Made by a program: the position numbers and the translations under genes
Notes under the pieces: generated by a model
What the model saw: only the letters and a program-made list of their open reading frames with translations
What the model was told of the DNA's origin: nothing
Database searches by the model: none
Part shown: piece by piece, positions 34,141 through 42,092 of the stretch
Position numbering within the stretch: the stretch's first letter is position 1
How the letters are laid out: each line of letters opens with the position of its first letter
NCBI RefSeq assembly: GCF_003014595.1
Contig: NZ_PYGK01000001.1
Coordinates: forward strand, 744,001 to 808,000
DNA: 64,000 nt
From: Chitinophaga ginsengisoli
Lineage (GTDB): Bacteria > Bacteroidota > Bacteroidia > Chitinophagales > Chitinophagaceae
Direction of reading: 5' to 3'

Positions 34141-35301
34141 TCAATAACTCATCTCTACGATCTTCTCAACATCATCTGGCGTTAATGCCTTCCTTTCACC
34201 CAGGCCATTCCAGCCTCTTTCTGTGAATCTCCGGGAGATGATCTGAGCCGTTCCTTCATACGATCCGGTATACTCAGACAGTCTGGTGTCTATGTCGAGG
34301 GAATGGAAGAATTCCTCTGTCATCTTTATACCGGCGGTAGCCTGTTCTTCGAGGCTCATAGCCGTTACATTCCAGACACGTTCGGCATATTGGGCCAGTT
34401 TCTCTTTTTTACCGCTGAAGTTGTAGCGGTAATGGGAGGGCGCAATAATGGCCAGTGTCCTGGCATGATCTATTCCAAACATCGCGGTCAGTTCATGGCC
34501 CATAGCATGTATGGCCCAATCGGTAGGCACACCTTTCTGTATCAGGCCATTGAGGGCCATGGTGCAGCTCCACATAAAATTGGCAGCTGCTTCATAATCG
34601 GATGGGTCTTTTATGACCCTGGGCGCAACCTCTATGAGCGTCTGCATAATACTTTCTGCAATCCTGTCCTGCAACATGGCGCCGGCAGGGTAGGTCATAT
34701 ATTGTTCCAGTACATGGGTGAAAGCATCTGTAATGCCATTAGCCAGCTGACGTTTTGGAATAGAAGCTACCACCTGAGGGTCCAGGACGGAGAACTGCGG
34801 GAATAATCCGGGACCGCCCATAGAGAACTTCTCCTGTGTCTCCTTTCTGCTGATCACCGCGCCGGAATTCATTTCTGAACCTGTAGCCGGTAATGTGAGC
34901 ACGGTACCAAACGGTAATCCCTTTTTGGTAACGACTTTTTTGGAGAGGATATCCCAGGGGTTGTCGCCTTCATAAAGGGCGGCGGAGGAGAGGAATTTGA
35001 CGCCGTCGATAACGGAGCCTCCACCGACTGCCAGCATAAAGTCGATCTTTTCATCCTTGATCACTTTAAGAGCCTTCAGTAATACCTCGTATTCGGGGTT
35101 GGCCGGAATACCGCTGAATTCCAGTACGGTAAATCCCTGTAAGGCCTCTTTTACCTGATCATAAATACCATTCTGTTTAATACTGCCACCACCATAAAGC
35201 ATCAATAGTTTTGCTCCAGCGGGGATTTCCTTTGGGAGATTGGCAATCTGTCCTTTGCCAAATAAGATCTTCGTTGGGTTCCTGAATTCGAAATTTAACA
35301 T
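34141..35301 (-). CDS. iron-containing alcohol dehydrogenase (YqhD/BdhA-like)
   Basis: A 386-residue group III alcohol dehydrogenase, NAD(P)H-dependent, probably reducing aldehydes in the cytoplasm. It starts MLNFEFRNPTKILFGKGQI. The nucleotide motif AVGGGSVIDGVKF and the His-rich metal site (AFTHVLEQYM, AIHAMGHELTAMFGIDHARTLA) match YqhD/BdhA. I chose the ATG at 35301 because the upstream extension does not match the family. It is convergent to jetC and has no link to that operon. Confidence 0.9.
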   Translation of the reverse strand: MLNFEFRNPTKILFGKGQIANLPKEIPAGAKLLMLYGGGSIKQNGIYDQVKEALQGFTVLEFSGIPANPEYEVLLKALKVIKDEKIDFMLAVGGGSVIDGVKFLSSAALYEGDNPWDILSKKVVTKKGLPFGTVLTLPATGSEMNSGAVISRKETQEKFSMGGPGLFPQFSVLDPQVVASIPKRQLANGITDAFTHVLEQYMTYPAGAMLQDRIAESIMQTLIEVAPRVIKDPSDYEAAANFMWSCTMALNGLIQKGVPTDWAIHAMGHELTAMFGIDHARTLAIIAPSHYRYNFSGKKEKLAQYAERVWNVTAMSLEEQATAGIKMTEEFFHSLDIDTRLSEYTGSYEGTAQIISRRFTERGWNGLGERKALTPDDVEKIVEMSY

Positions 35302-35702
35302 GTGGGCACTGTTTGTTAAGATATCTGTTGTATACTCTTCCTGACACAAAGTAAATGTAAAACCATGTGCATTATGATTAACATGCTACTGCAATAAATA
35401 GTTGCGCACAGGTGGAAAAATACGAGCGTAAGCTGGCTTTAAATATGTCATAATGGCGAGAAATGCATGTTTGACATTGTCAATTATACGCTGATGAAGA
35501 TGCTGCGTTGTTTTGTTATTATTTGATTATTAGTCAGATAAAATATTGACTTAATCAATTATGTGTCAAAAGAGGGTGATAGGAATCATCTTTCTGTAAG
35601 AACGCAGTTTTGACAGTGTAAATCCATAAAGGGTGCTCCTATTTTAGCAAAACTTTAGATTTAACAGTTCTATCTTGTGCATGAAAACAGGACATACGGA
35701 CT
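35302..35702. other. intergenic region
   Basis: This 401-bp A/T-rich gap separates the divergent alcohol dehydrogenase and cupin genes. I see no supported gene, RNA or clear TAnnTTTG box. Confidence 0.5.
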
Positions 35703-36065
35703 ATGATCAGAGCATATAAACTATACACAGGCGAAGACGGACATTCTCATTTTACGGTAGGGACAGTAGCACATCGCGATGTCAATGAAGCAGATTCCAT
35801 CATGTTTAACGAAACTGCCCCGCGTTCTACTTACGACTGGCATCCTGCACCGACCACTCAATATGTCATTACCTTATCCGGGACTTTGTTGTTTGAGACT
35901 TACCTGGGGGAACAGTTTACCCTAAGACCTGGGGATATACTGATTGCCATGGATACCTATGGCACGGGTCATAAGTGGGAACTGATCGATGATCAACCGT
36001 GGAGAAGGGTGTATGTGACTTTTAAGGAGGGAGTGGATTTTAATTTTGTGCCTGACGCACTGTAA
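35703..36065 (+). CDS. cupin-domain protein
   Basis: A 120-residue single-domain cupin. The central part (WHPAPTTQYVITLSGTLLFETYLGEQF) and the following LRPGDILIAMDTYGTGHKWE carry the two cupin motifs with His residues that could bind a metal. It is cytoplasmic and stands alone. Function unknown; small cupins can be sensors or simple enzymes. Confidence 0.85.
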   Translation: MIRAYKLYTGEDGHSHFTVGTVAHRDVNEADSIMFNETAPRSTYDWHPAPTTQYVITLSGTLLFETYLGEQFTLRPGDILIAMDTYGTGHKWELIDDQPWRRVYVTFKEGVDFNFVPDAL

Positions 36066-36108
36066 GTGATATCATAACTACCAGGAACAGATTACATAGA
36101 GTGGGGCG

Positions 36109-36858
36109 TCATTGGAAAAGATGCCCCACTTTATATTTAAAACGTTGCCAGGCATTAGGTTTCGATGTTGTCGAAGGTGCCTGTATAGTTGTAACTGCTC
36201 CAACCATCACTGCTTCCATTGTGCGCGTGTCTCTTTGCATTGAGAATTCGGCATAGCTAATGCCATTGGTTAGTGGAATAACAAACTCCTTCGTGAAATA
36301 ACCGATATACAATACTTTCAACTTAACTGTTTTTTCCTTGTAATTCTGTGGAAGTTGTAAATCGAACCGCCCGTAAATGTCTGTATAGGTATGTATTTTT
36401 CGTCCTTCCAATAGGATGGTTGCTGCAGGAAGAGCCGCTTTATCTGTGCTGTCTATTACAATACCTCTTATATGTGGCAAGGTATCTGTTTGTTGAGGTA
36501 TAGCGTTCAATCCGTCAGATGCCAGCTGTATTTTCTCTACATTATTTTTCGCCTGTACCGATGGAATAGCGATAGTCAAGGCTGCCACCATTGCTGCCAC
36601 TGGTGCAAAAGGATGCTTCTTAGTGTAAGCAGGCAGACGAAGCTCTCTGTTCAGTTGTTCTGTGTGAAAGCGTCCACAAACCTCTCCTTGCCTGTTTTTG
36701 AGCAATGAAATGATTTGCTGATCACTCATGCCTGAAAAATCAGTTACTGTCTTCTGACAGCTTTGACAGAATCTGCCTTTATCTACAGGAGACATTTCAT
36801 TCCATGATTCATGGCAAGGTGTAGGAATAGATATGATGAAGGAAGCTTGTTGGTTCAT
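36109..36858 (-). CDS. four-Cys N-terminus plus carboxypeptidase-regulatory-like domain membrane protein, paralogue 2
   Basis: A 249-residue protein. Residues 1-64 are cytoplasmic and carry Cys15, Cys31, Cys34 and Cys61 in the pattern PCHESWNEM..GRFCQSCQKTVTDF..EVCGRF, which resembles a zinc-ribbon-like knot. One hydrophobic segment (APVAAMVAALTIAIPSVQA) follows. The outer part (about 128-215) is a CarboxypepD_reg-like beta domain (IRGIVIDSTDKAALPAATILLEG, YTDIYGRFDLQLP). It is encoded 28 bp after its paralogue, so the two form a tandem-duplicated operon. Function unknown. Confidence 0.82.
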   Translation of the reverse strand: MNQQASFIISIPTPCHESWNEMSPVDKGRFCQSCQKTVTDFSGMSDQQIISLLKNRQGEVCGRFHTEQLNRELRLPAYTKKHPFAPVAAMVAALTIAIPSVQAKNNVEKIQLASDGLNAIPQQTDTLPHIRGIVIDSTDKAALPAATILLEGRKIHTYTDIYGRFDLQLPQNYKEKTVKLKVLYIGYFTKEFVIPLTNGISYAEFSMQRDTRTMEAVMVGAVTTIQAPSTTSKPNAWQRFKYKVGHLFQ

Positions 36859-36886
36859 AGCAGTTGTATAAATTTGAGTTTGACCA

Positions 36887-37636
36887 TTAACTGAAAATAC
36901 CTTTCACAGCACCACTGAATTTCTCCCACAGAGAGAGTTCCTTTTTGTCATTGGGATTGAAATGAATACCATATTTACCCAACATAGACGTGTCTACGGT
37001 GAGATATATCTTAATTGAACGGAAAGACTTCTTTAAATTAACTTTAACCGTCTTTATTTCATAACCCAAATATCTAACCTCAAGTATGATCACTTTTTTC
37101 TTAGCATCATCGGGGATACGTAGTTTGAATTGCCCGGATTGATCTGTCACTGTACCGATATTCGTATCCTTTATTCTTACAGTTGCACCCGACAGGGGTA
37201 AGTTATCATCATCTCCTTTTACTACACCTGAAATGAAACCTGTTGGCGCTTCATGGGCAACGTTGCCCTTTGTCAGTTTATCTTCTTTATCTGTTGTCTG
37301 TTCTACTTTATCCAGAGATGTTGCAGCTTTCACTGACGGTATTGTAATGGTCAGTGCAGCAACAATAGCTGCGATAGATATAAAAGGTCTACGGTGCTTC
37401 ATCGGAACTGGTGCATTAACTACTCTGTTTAACTGACTGGCAGTAAATCGTCCACATGCACTTGCCTGTTTATTCTTCAATAATTCAATAAGCTGCGCGT
37501 CAGTTAGTGTTGAGAAGTCAGTTACTGTCTTCTGACAGCTTTGACAAAACCTGCCTTTATCTGTAGGTGTCATTTCATTCCATGATTCATGACAAGGCTG
37601 GGAAATTGACAGGATAACTGATGATTGTGTTTTCAT
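36887..37636 (-). CDS. four-Cys N-terminus plus carboxypeptidase-regulatory-like domain membrane protein, paralogue 1
   Basis: A 249-residue paralogue of the next gene, with the same length and the four cysteines at the same positions (15, 31, 34, 61; PCHESWNEM, GRFCQSCQKTV, SACGRF). It has one membrane segment (ISIAAIVAALTITIPSVKA) and an outer CarboxypepD_reg-like domain (GVVKGDDDNLPLSGATVRIKD, GTVTDQSGQFKLRIPDD). The cysteine module is probably a metal-binding or protein-interaction unit facing the cytoplasm, and the outer domain a beta sandwich. First gene of a two-gene operon. Confidence 0.82.
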   Translation of the reverse strand: MKTQSSVILSISQPCHESWNEMTPTDKGRFCQSCQKTVTDFSTLTDAQLIELLKNKQASACGRFTASQLNRVVNAPVPMKHRRPFISIAAIVAALTITIPSVKAATSLDKVEQTTDKEDKLTKGNVAHEAPTGFISGVVKGDDDNLPLSGATVRIKDTNIGTVTDQSGQFKLRIPDDAKKKVIILEVRYLGYEIKTVKVNLKKSFRSIKIYLTVDTSMLGKYGIHFNPNDKKELSLWEKFSGAVKGIFS

Positions 37637-37718
37637 ACCAATATTCTTGATGATAGGGAACAGTGATCAATACAGCTATAGGATGCAGCAAACTATCAAA
37701 TTGCATAAAAGCAACAAA

Positions 37719-37748
37719 AAAAGTCCGGAGATCTTACCCCGGACTTTT
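37719..37748 (-). terminator. terminator of the esterase gene
   Basis: AAAAGTCCGG (37719-37728) pairs exactly with CCGGACTTTT (37739-37748), 15 bp past the esterase stop on the minus strand, with a T-run. It also lies upstream of the four-Cys operon. Confidence 0.85.
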
Positions 37749-37762
37749 CAAATAGCTGAACG

Positions 37763-38896
37763 TTACTGTGTTATATTCCGCAGAAACCTATCCACTGCAT
37801 AAGTAGACAGTTGCCCTCCCGGCCCTTTCAGATTATAGTCAAATCCATGTGTAGCCCAGGGGAGAGAAAGGAAGTAATGTTTGGTACCATTGTCTGTCAG
37901 TTTCTTATTAAGCCTGATGCTGTGCTCATAGGCAACTAAGGGATCATTTTCCCCGTGTATAATGAGTGTAGGCATTGCTTGTCTATCCGCAAATTCTATT
38001 GGCGAACTGGCGGCATAATTGGCGGGAACAGCGCTATAGGTACCTCCCAGGTAGTTCTCCAATACTTTGCGCGAATCCATTACCAGGGGATTGGCGGGTA
38101 ATGAATATCCCCATACCATATCCGCTGGACCGTAGAAATCTATGACACCTTTTAGCCCTGGTACTTTTTGACGGTATGCCGCCAACAGTGCGATCTGTGC
38201 TCCGGCGGAGCGGCCCAATAGTACAAAGTTGCTGGTATCTATGTGAAGGGCTGCTGCGTGTTCGCGGAGGTAGTCCATGGCAGCGTATACATCCTCTATG
38301 GGTGTCGGACAGAGATAGGCTGGCGCCAGCCTGTAATTGACAGATGCTACATGGTATCCTGCCTGCGCCAGGTAATTATTCAGTTCAGGTAATTGTTTGC
38401 TGTCGCCACTGCTCCAGGAGCCTCCATGTATCACGACTACACAGGGGCGCAGGCCTGCCTGCTGTGCGGGATAAAAATCCAGTGTGGAAGAAGGCAGATC
38501 GTCCTTGCGGTAAGTGAGGGTCTTCGTAGGGACCGGCTGCTGCGGATAGTCCGTCAGCATAGTCAGGAGGCTGAATGGCGTTGCGCTGCTATCACGATCG
38601 TTTTCTCCCAGGGCGGTATCCAATGCCGCCGGTAGTGCTCTTGCCATGATATAGGCCCTGAAAATGGGGGAGAGGAGTATAAAAAGGGTGATGATTCCCA
38701 ATAGTGTACCTGCCAGCTGATATTTCTGGGAAATGAACCCTGCTACCAGCAATACAAAGGTGATAGTGATAAATACCCAGGCAAATTCAGCCACACCAAT
38801 TGCCAGCAACCATAAATGATAGGTAGGCGCTCTAAAGACGGCTAAAAGGGATACCAGGAAAGCGATGAAAATTAATGTCAAACGGATCATATTCAA
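37763..38896 (-). CDS. membrane-anchored alpha/beta hydrolase (acetyl esterase-like)
   Basis: A 377-residue protein. Residues 1-90 contain about three hydrophobic segments (LTLIFIAFLVSLLAVF, FAWVFITITFVLLVAGF, GTLLGIITLFILLSP). The C-terminal part is an esterase/lipase domain with oxyanion motif VVIHGGSWSSG, nucleophile GRSAGAQ (Ser), acid in HGENDPLVAY and His in ATHGFDY. This is a BD-FAE/Aes-type esterase attached to the membrane. It probably cleaves short acyl esters; the real substrate is unknown. Confidence 0.88.
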   Translation of the reverse strand: MNMIRLTLIFIAFLVSLLAVFRAPTYHLWLLAIGVAEFAWVFITITFVLLVAGFISQKYQLAGTLLGIITLFILLSPIFRAYIMARALPAALDTALGENDRDSSATPFSLLTMLTDYPQQPVPTKTLTYRKDDLPSSTLDFYPAQQAGLRPCVVVIHGGSWSSGDSKQLPELNNYLAQAGYHVASVNYRLAPAYLCPTPIEDVYAAMDYLREHAAALHIDTSNFVLLGRSAGAQIALLAAYRQKVPGLKGVIDFYGPADMVWGYSLPANPLVMDSRKVLENYLGGTYSAVPANYAASSPIEFADRQAMPTLIIHGENDPLVAYEHSIRLNKKLTDNGTKHYFLSLPWATHGFDYNLKGPGGQLSTYAVDRFLRNITQ

Positions 38897-39094
38897 TTTT
38901 TACTGAACAGATAATGCCTGCCTGCCATTCCCGCCGGAACAAGGATATAAGGGCAGCTTTATTGTCAGGTATACTATTTTGCGTAAAGATACGAATGAAG
39001 CGTTTTCCAGGCGTCCAGCCATCCATCCAAAACCGCTTTGACTTCTAAGACAATCGCAGTAAATTGAGGGAATCGTATAAAAAAATGTGTGTAT

Positions 39095-39463
39095 ATGGCT
39101 GAAAGAAAAACGAATTCATCAAACTTCCAGAACCAGTCCTACCTGGAAAACAAATGTCCGCTGAATGAGCTGCTGTTTACTATGAGCAGACGGTGGACTA
39201 CAGACGTCCTCTTTTGTATAGAGGAAGGTAATAACCGTTTTTCCGGTATACGTGAAGAGCTGGCCTATATTACCGATCATATTTTATCAGACAGGCTGAA
39301 AACCCTGGAAAAAAGCGGATTAATTACCCGCCATCAGTTCCCGGGCATGCCACCCAAAGTGACCTACGCACTGACTGAACATGGCGTGGAACTATGTAAT
39401 CTGCTTGGTAAACTGTGTGATTTTTCACATCTGATTTATGATGATAAGGCTGTCTCTGCCTGA
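39095..39463 (+). CDS. HxlR-family transcriptional regulator
   Basis: A 122-residue winged-helix regulator. It has CPLNELLFTMSRRWTTDVLFC, with the sensing-type Cys retained, then NNRFSGIREELAYITDHILSDRLKTLEKSGL and VTYALTEHGVELCNLL. I chose ATG 39095; a GTG at 39089 is also possible. It lies 198 bp from the divergent esterase gene and 76 bp before a beta-lactamase-like hydrolase, either of which could be its target. Confidence 0.88.
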   Translation: MAERKTNSSNFQNQSYLENKCPLNELLFTMSRRWTTDVLFCIEEGNNRFSGIREELAYITDHILSDRLKTLEKSGLITRHQFPGMPPKVTYALTEHGVELCNLLGKLCDFSHLIYDDKAVSA

Positions 39464-39539
39464 GCAACTAACTTCCACGTTATGAAGAACTCCGGATTTA
39501 AATAATCTTTCGTTATTTTAGGCTAACTAAACACCCACA

Positions 39540-41360
39540 ATGAAAAAAGTTAGCCTGTATCTAAGCCTCTTGCTGGCCACCCTTTCCGCCAGTGCCCAAT
39601 CTACTGATAAACTGCAGCAACAACGTTTTGCCGGTATAGACAAGATCGTGGACAAGGTCTTGCAGGACTGGCATACCGCTGGTGTGGCTATTGCCGTCGT
39701 AGAAAAAGATAAGATCATCTATGCCAAAGGTTTCGGCTATCGGGATTATGAGAAAAAACTGCCCGTTACCCCCAATACCGTTTTTGCCATCGGATCCTGT
39801 ACCAAAGCCTTTACTTCCGGCCTGCTCGGGATATTAAGGCAGGAAGGTAAGCTGGATTTCGAAACCCCGGTACGTCAGTATCTCCCCGAACTTGTATTTA
39901 ACAACGATGATCTGAACGCCCATGTTACACTGCGTGATATGATGAGCCATCGTACGGGCCTGTCCCGCTATGACCTATCCTGGTACTATTTCGGCGCGAC
40001 CACCAGGGATTCCCTTTTGTATCGCATCCGGTATATGGTGCCTAATGAGCCATTACGATATAAGTGGCAGTACAACAATTTCATGTTCATGGCACAGGGA
40101 GTAGTGGCTGAAAAGTTAACCGGTAAAAGCTGGGAGGATAATATTAAGACACGCATCTTTGATAGTCTGGGGATGTCCCACAGTACCACCTCCCTGCAGG
40201 GCTTTAAAGTGGAAGACGCCTCCCTGGGGTATGAAGTCGAAAAAGACAGTATAGTTAAAAAGGTGCCGTATAAGAATATCAACGTTATAGGTCCTGCTGG
40301 TAGCATCAACAGCTGTGTGAACGATATGGCGAAATGGGTAATAGCCTGGATCAATGGCGGTAAATCAAACGGGAAGCAGATACTGCCTGCGGCTTATGTG
40401 ACAGAAGCTAGCAGTGCACAGATGCCAATTGGCGGTGGCAGGCCCGGTAAAGAGATGCCTGATATCCATGGAGGCAGTTATGGCCTGGGATGGATGTTGT
40501 CTACTTATCATGGGCATTACCAGGTGGAACATGGCGGTAACATAGATGGATTTACAGCCAGTACCTGCTTTTATCCATCTGACAGCATTGGTATTATCAT
40601 CCTGAGCAATCAAAGCGGTTCCCCGGTACCCTACCTTCTCAGAAACATATTCTCAGACAGATTATTAGGGGTGAAATATTATGCCTGGAGCGATACTGCA
40701 GTGAAGCAGCTGAATGAGATGAGAGCTAAAAACAAGGGGGATAAAAAGAATGACACAGCGGCTGTAGCGAAGGTAAAGGGTGCTGATGTGATCCGGAAAG
40801 ATCTGAAGGATTATGCCGGTAATTATGCCAATAACGCTTTCGGCAAGTTTGAAGTGATCGTCCAGAATGATTCATTATTCGCATTGCTGCCAGATAGTAA
40901 AGAGCATCTTAAACACGTAGCGTACGATATTTTTCAAACATATAACGTAGATAAAGAAACGGGGATCGATAGTACAGCAGGCGGCACAAAAATAAAATTC
41001 AATACAGATATCAACGGCGATATCGCCAGTGCTGAAGCAGACCTGAATGTGAAAGAGCCCGTGATATTTAACAGAATAGCGAAGCCAATCCCGCTTAATA
41101 AAGCAACATTACAGAAGTACATCGGTATATATCTGTTTGGTGGTATGGAAGCCACCGTTCATATCAAAGGAGAGGATCAGCTGATGCTGGATGTGCCAGG
41201 TCAAACGGATTATACACTGGTGCCTGTAGAAAAAGATAAATTCAGCCTGAAAGATGTGCAGGGCTTTACGATAGAATTTAATGTAAATGAGAAAGGGGAT
41301 GTGACGGGACTGACGTCTGTTCAACCCAATGGAAGGTTCAAAGCAGACAAGAAGAAATAA
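39540..41360 (+). CDS. exported serine hydrolase (class C beta-lactamase family)
   Basis: A 606-residue protein. A signal peptide ends near SASAQ (residue 20). Residues about 30-375 form the beta-lactamase/DD-peptidase fold with SCTK (Ser86, Lys89), the Tyr motif YNN in WKWQYNN-like context, and HGGN in VEHGGNIDGF. The C-terminal about 190 residues form a DUF3471-like beta region. Relatives are peptidases or esterases; real beta-lactamase activity is not shown by these motifs. It acts in the periplasm or outside. Confidence 0.88.
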   Translation: MKKVSLYLSLLLATLSASAQSTDKLQQQRFAGIDKIVDKVLQDWHTAGVAIAVVEKDKIIYAKGFGYRDYEKKLPVTPNTVFAIGSCTKAFTSGLLGILRQEGKLDFETPVRQYLPELVFNNDDLNAHVTLRDMMSHRTGLSRYDLSWYYFGATTRDSLLYRIRYMVPNEPLRYKWQYNNFMFMAQGVVAEKLTGKSWEDNIKTRIFDSLGMSHSTTSLQGFKVEDASLGYEVEKDSIVKKVPYKNINVIGPAGSINSCVNDMAKWVIAWINGGKSNGKQILPAAYVTEASSAQMPIGGGRPGKEMPDIHGGSYGLGWMLSTYHGHYQVEHGGNIDGFTASTCFYPSDSIGIIILSNQSGSPVPYLLRNIFSDRLLGVKYYAWSDTAVKQLNEMRAKNKGDKKNDTAAVAKVKGADVIRKDLKDYAGNYANNAFGKFEVIVQNDSLFALLPDSKEHLKHVAYDIFQTYNVDKETGIDSTAGGTKIKFNTDINGDIASAEADLNVKEPVIFNRIAKPIPLNKATLQKYIGIYLFGGMEATVHIKGEDQLMLDVPGQTDYTLVPVEKDKFSLKDVQGFTIEFNVNEKGDVTGLTSVQPNGRFKADKKK

Positions 41361-41361
41361 T

Positions 41362-41403
41362 AAAAAGGAAAGCCGCGAAGTTCTTCGCGGCTTTCCTTTT
41401 TAT
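41362..41403. terminator. strong bidirectional terminator
   Basis: A perfect 18-bp stem from AAAAAGGAAAGCCGCGAA (41362-41379) and its complement (41384-41401) with a 4-nt loop. It lies between convergent genes and can serve both. Confidence 0.93.
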
Positions 41404-41414
41404 ATCGACTTCGT

Positions 41415-42077
41415 TTATCTCTTCGCTTTCAGTGTGAACTGGATGTTCACAACAGAATTGATCAGTTTATCCTGCATGGACTTGTCCGCCCTGTAGGTCA
41501 TTCCCCAGAGGGTCCGATCAATATTGAAGTTGGCCAGGGCTGTTATCTCACCCTTTTCAAATCTGATGATGGCAGGGAAAGAGATATTTTTAGTGATATT
41601 CTTGATAGTCAGATTGCCCTGTATCGTATAATTTGCGTTCTTCATTAATACTTCATTCCCTACAGAGGGAGAAAAATCCGACACACTGGTGATCTCGAAA
41701 GTGGCTACCGGGAAATTGGTCACATCAAAGAACAGCGGGCCTTTCAGCTCGTTTTCCAGCTTACGCTGCAGAATGGTATCTGTTTTAGACAGGTCCATGT
41801 TTTCGAGGGAATTCATTTTTATAATGATATTTCCACCGGTAATGGCGGTGTCTTTTACCAACAGCTTTCCTTCCTGTATCTTAAAATGGCCGACATGTTT
41901 ACCGGTAGGTTTGGTGCCGATCCACTGTAACTCGCTGTTAACTGTATCTACCAGGTACGGGCTTCCTACGCTCTCCTTTACCGGATGAGCTTCTGTAATA
42001 GTTGCTTTATCAGCTTTGGGGGCCTGTTCGCAGGCAGCCACAAAAATGATCAGCATGATGGAAAGTATATATTTCAT
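41415..42077 (-). CDS. YceI-family lipoprotein
   Basis: A 220-residue protein with lipobox Cys (IIFVAACEQA, residue about 16). The mature part is a YceI-like lipocalin-fold domain (SELQWIGTKPTGKHVGHFKI, ISFPAIIRFEKGEI, DRTLWGMTYRADKS). YceI proteins bind isoprenoid-like lipids in the periplasm. I chose the ATG at 42077. It begins 15 bp after PaaN, so they are co-transcribed. The functional link between them is unclear. Confidence 0.88.
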   Translation of the reverse strand: MKYILSIMLIIFVAACEQAPKADKATITEAHPVKESVGSPYLVDTVNSELQWIGTKPTGKHVGHFKIQEGKLLVKDTAITGGNIIIKMNSLENMDLSKTDTILQRKLENELKGPLFFDVTNFPVATFEITSVSDFSPSVGNEVLMKNANYTIQGNLTIKNITKNISFPAIIRFEKGEITALANFNIDRTLWGMTYRADKSMQDKLINSVVNIQFTLKAKR

Positions 42078-42092
42078 AAACAAATTATTCGA

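Noticed and set aside
34141-35349. Functional link of the alcohol dehydrogenase to the Jet operon
   Set aside because: It is convergent, separated by a strong terminator, and belongs to a metabolic family.
39540-41360. Possible antibiotic-resistance beta-lactamase
   Set aside because: The motifs fit the wide serine-hydrolase/DD-peptidase family, and the C-terminal DUF3471-like region argues against a dedicated lactamase.
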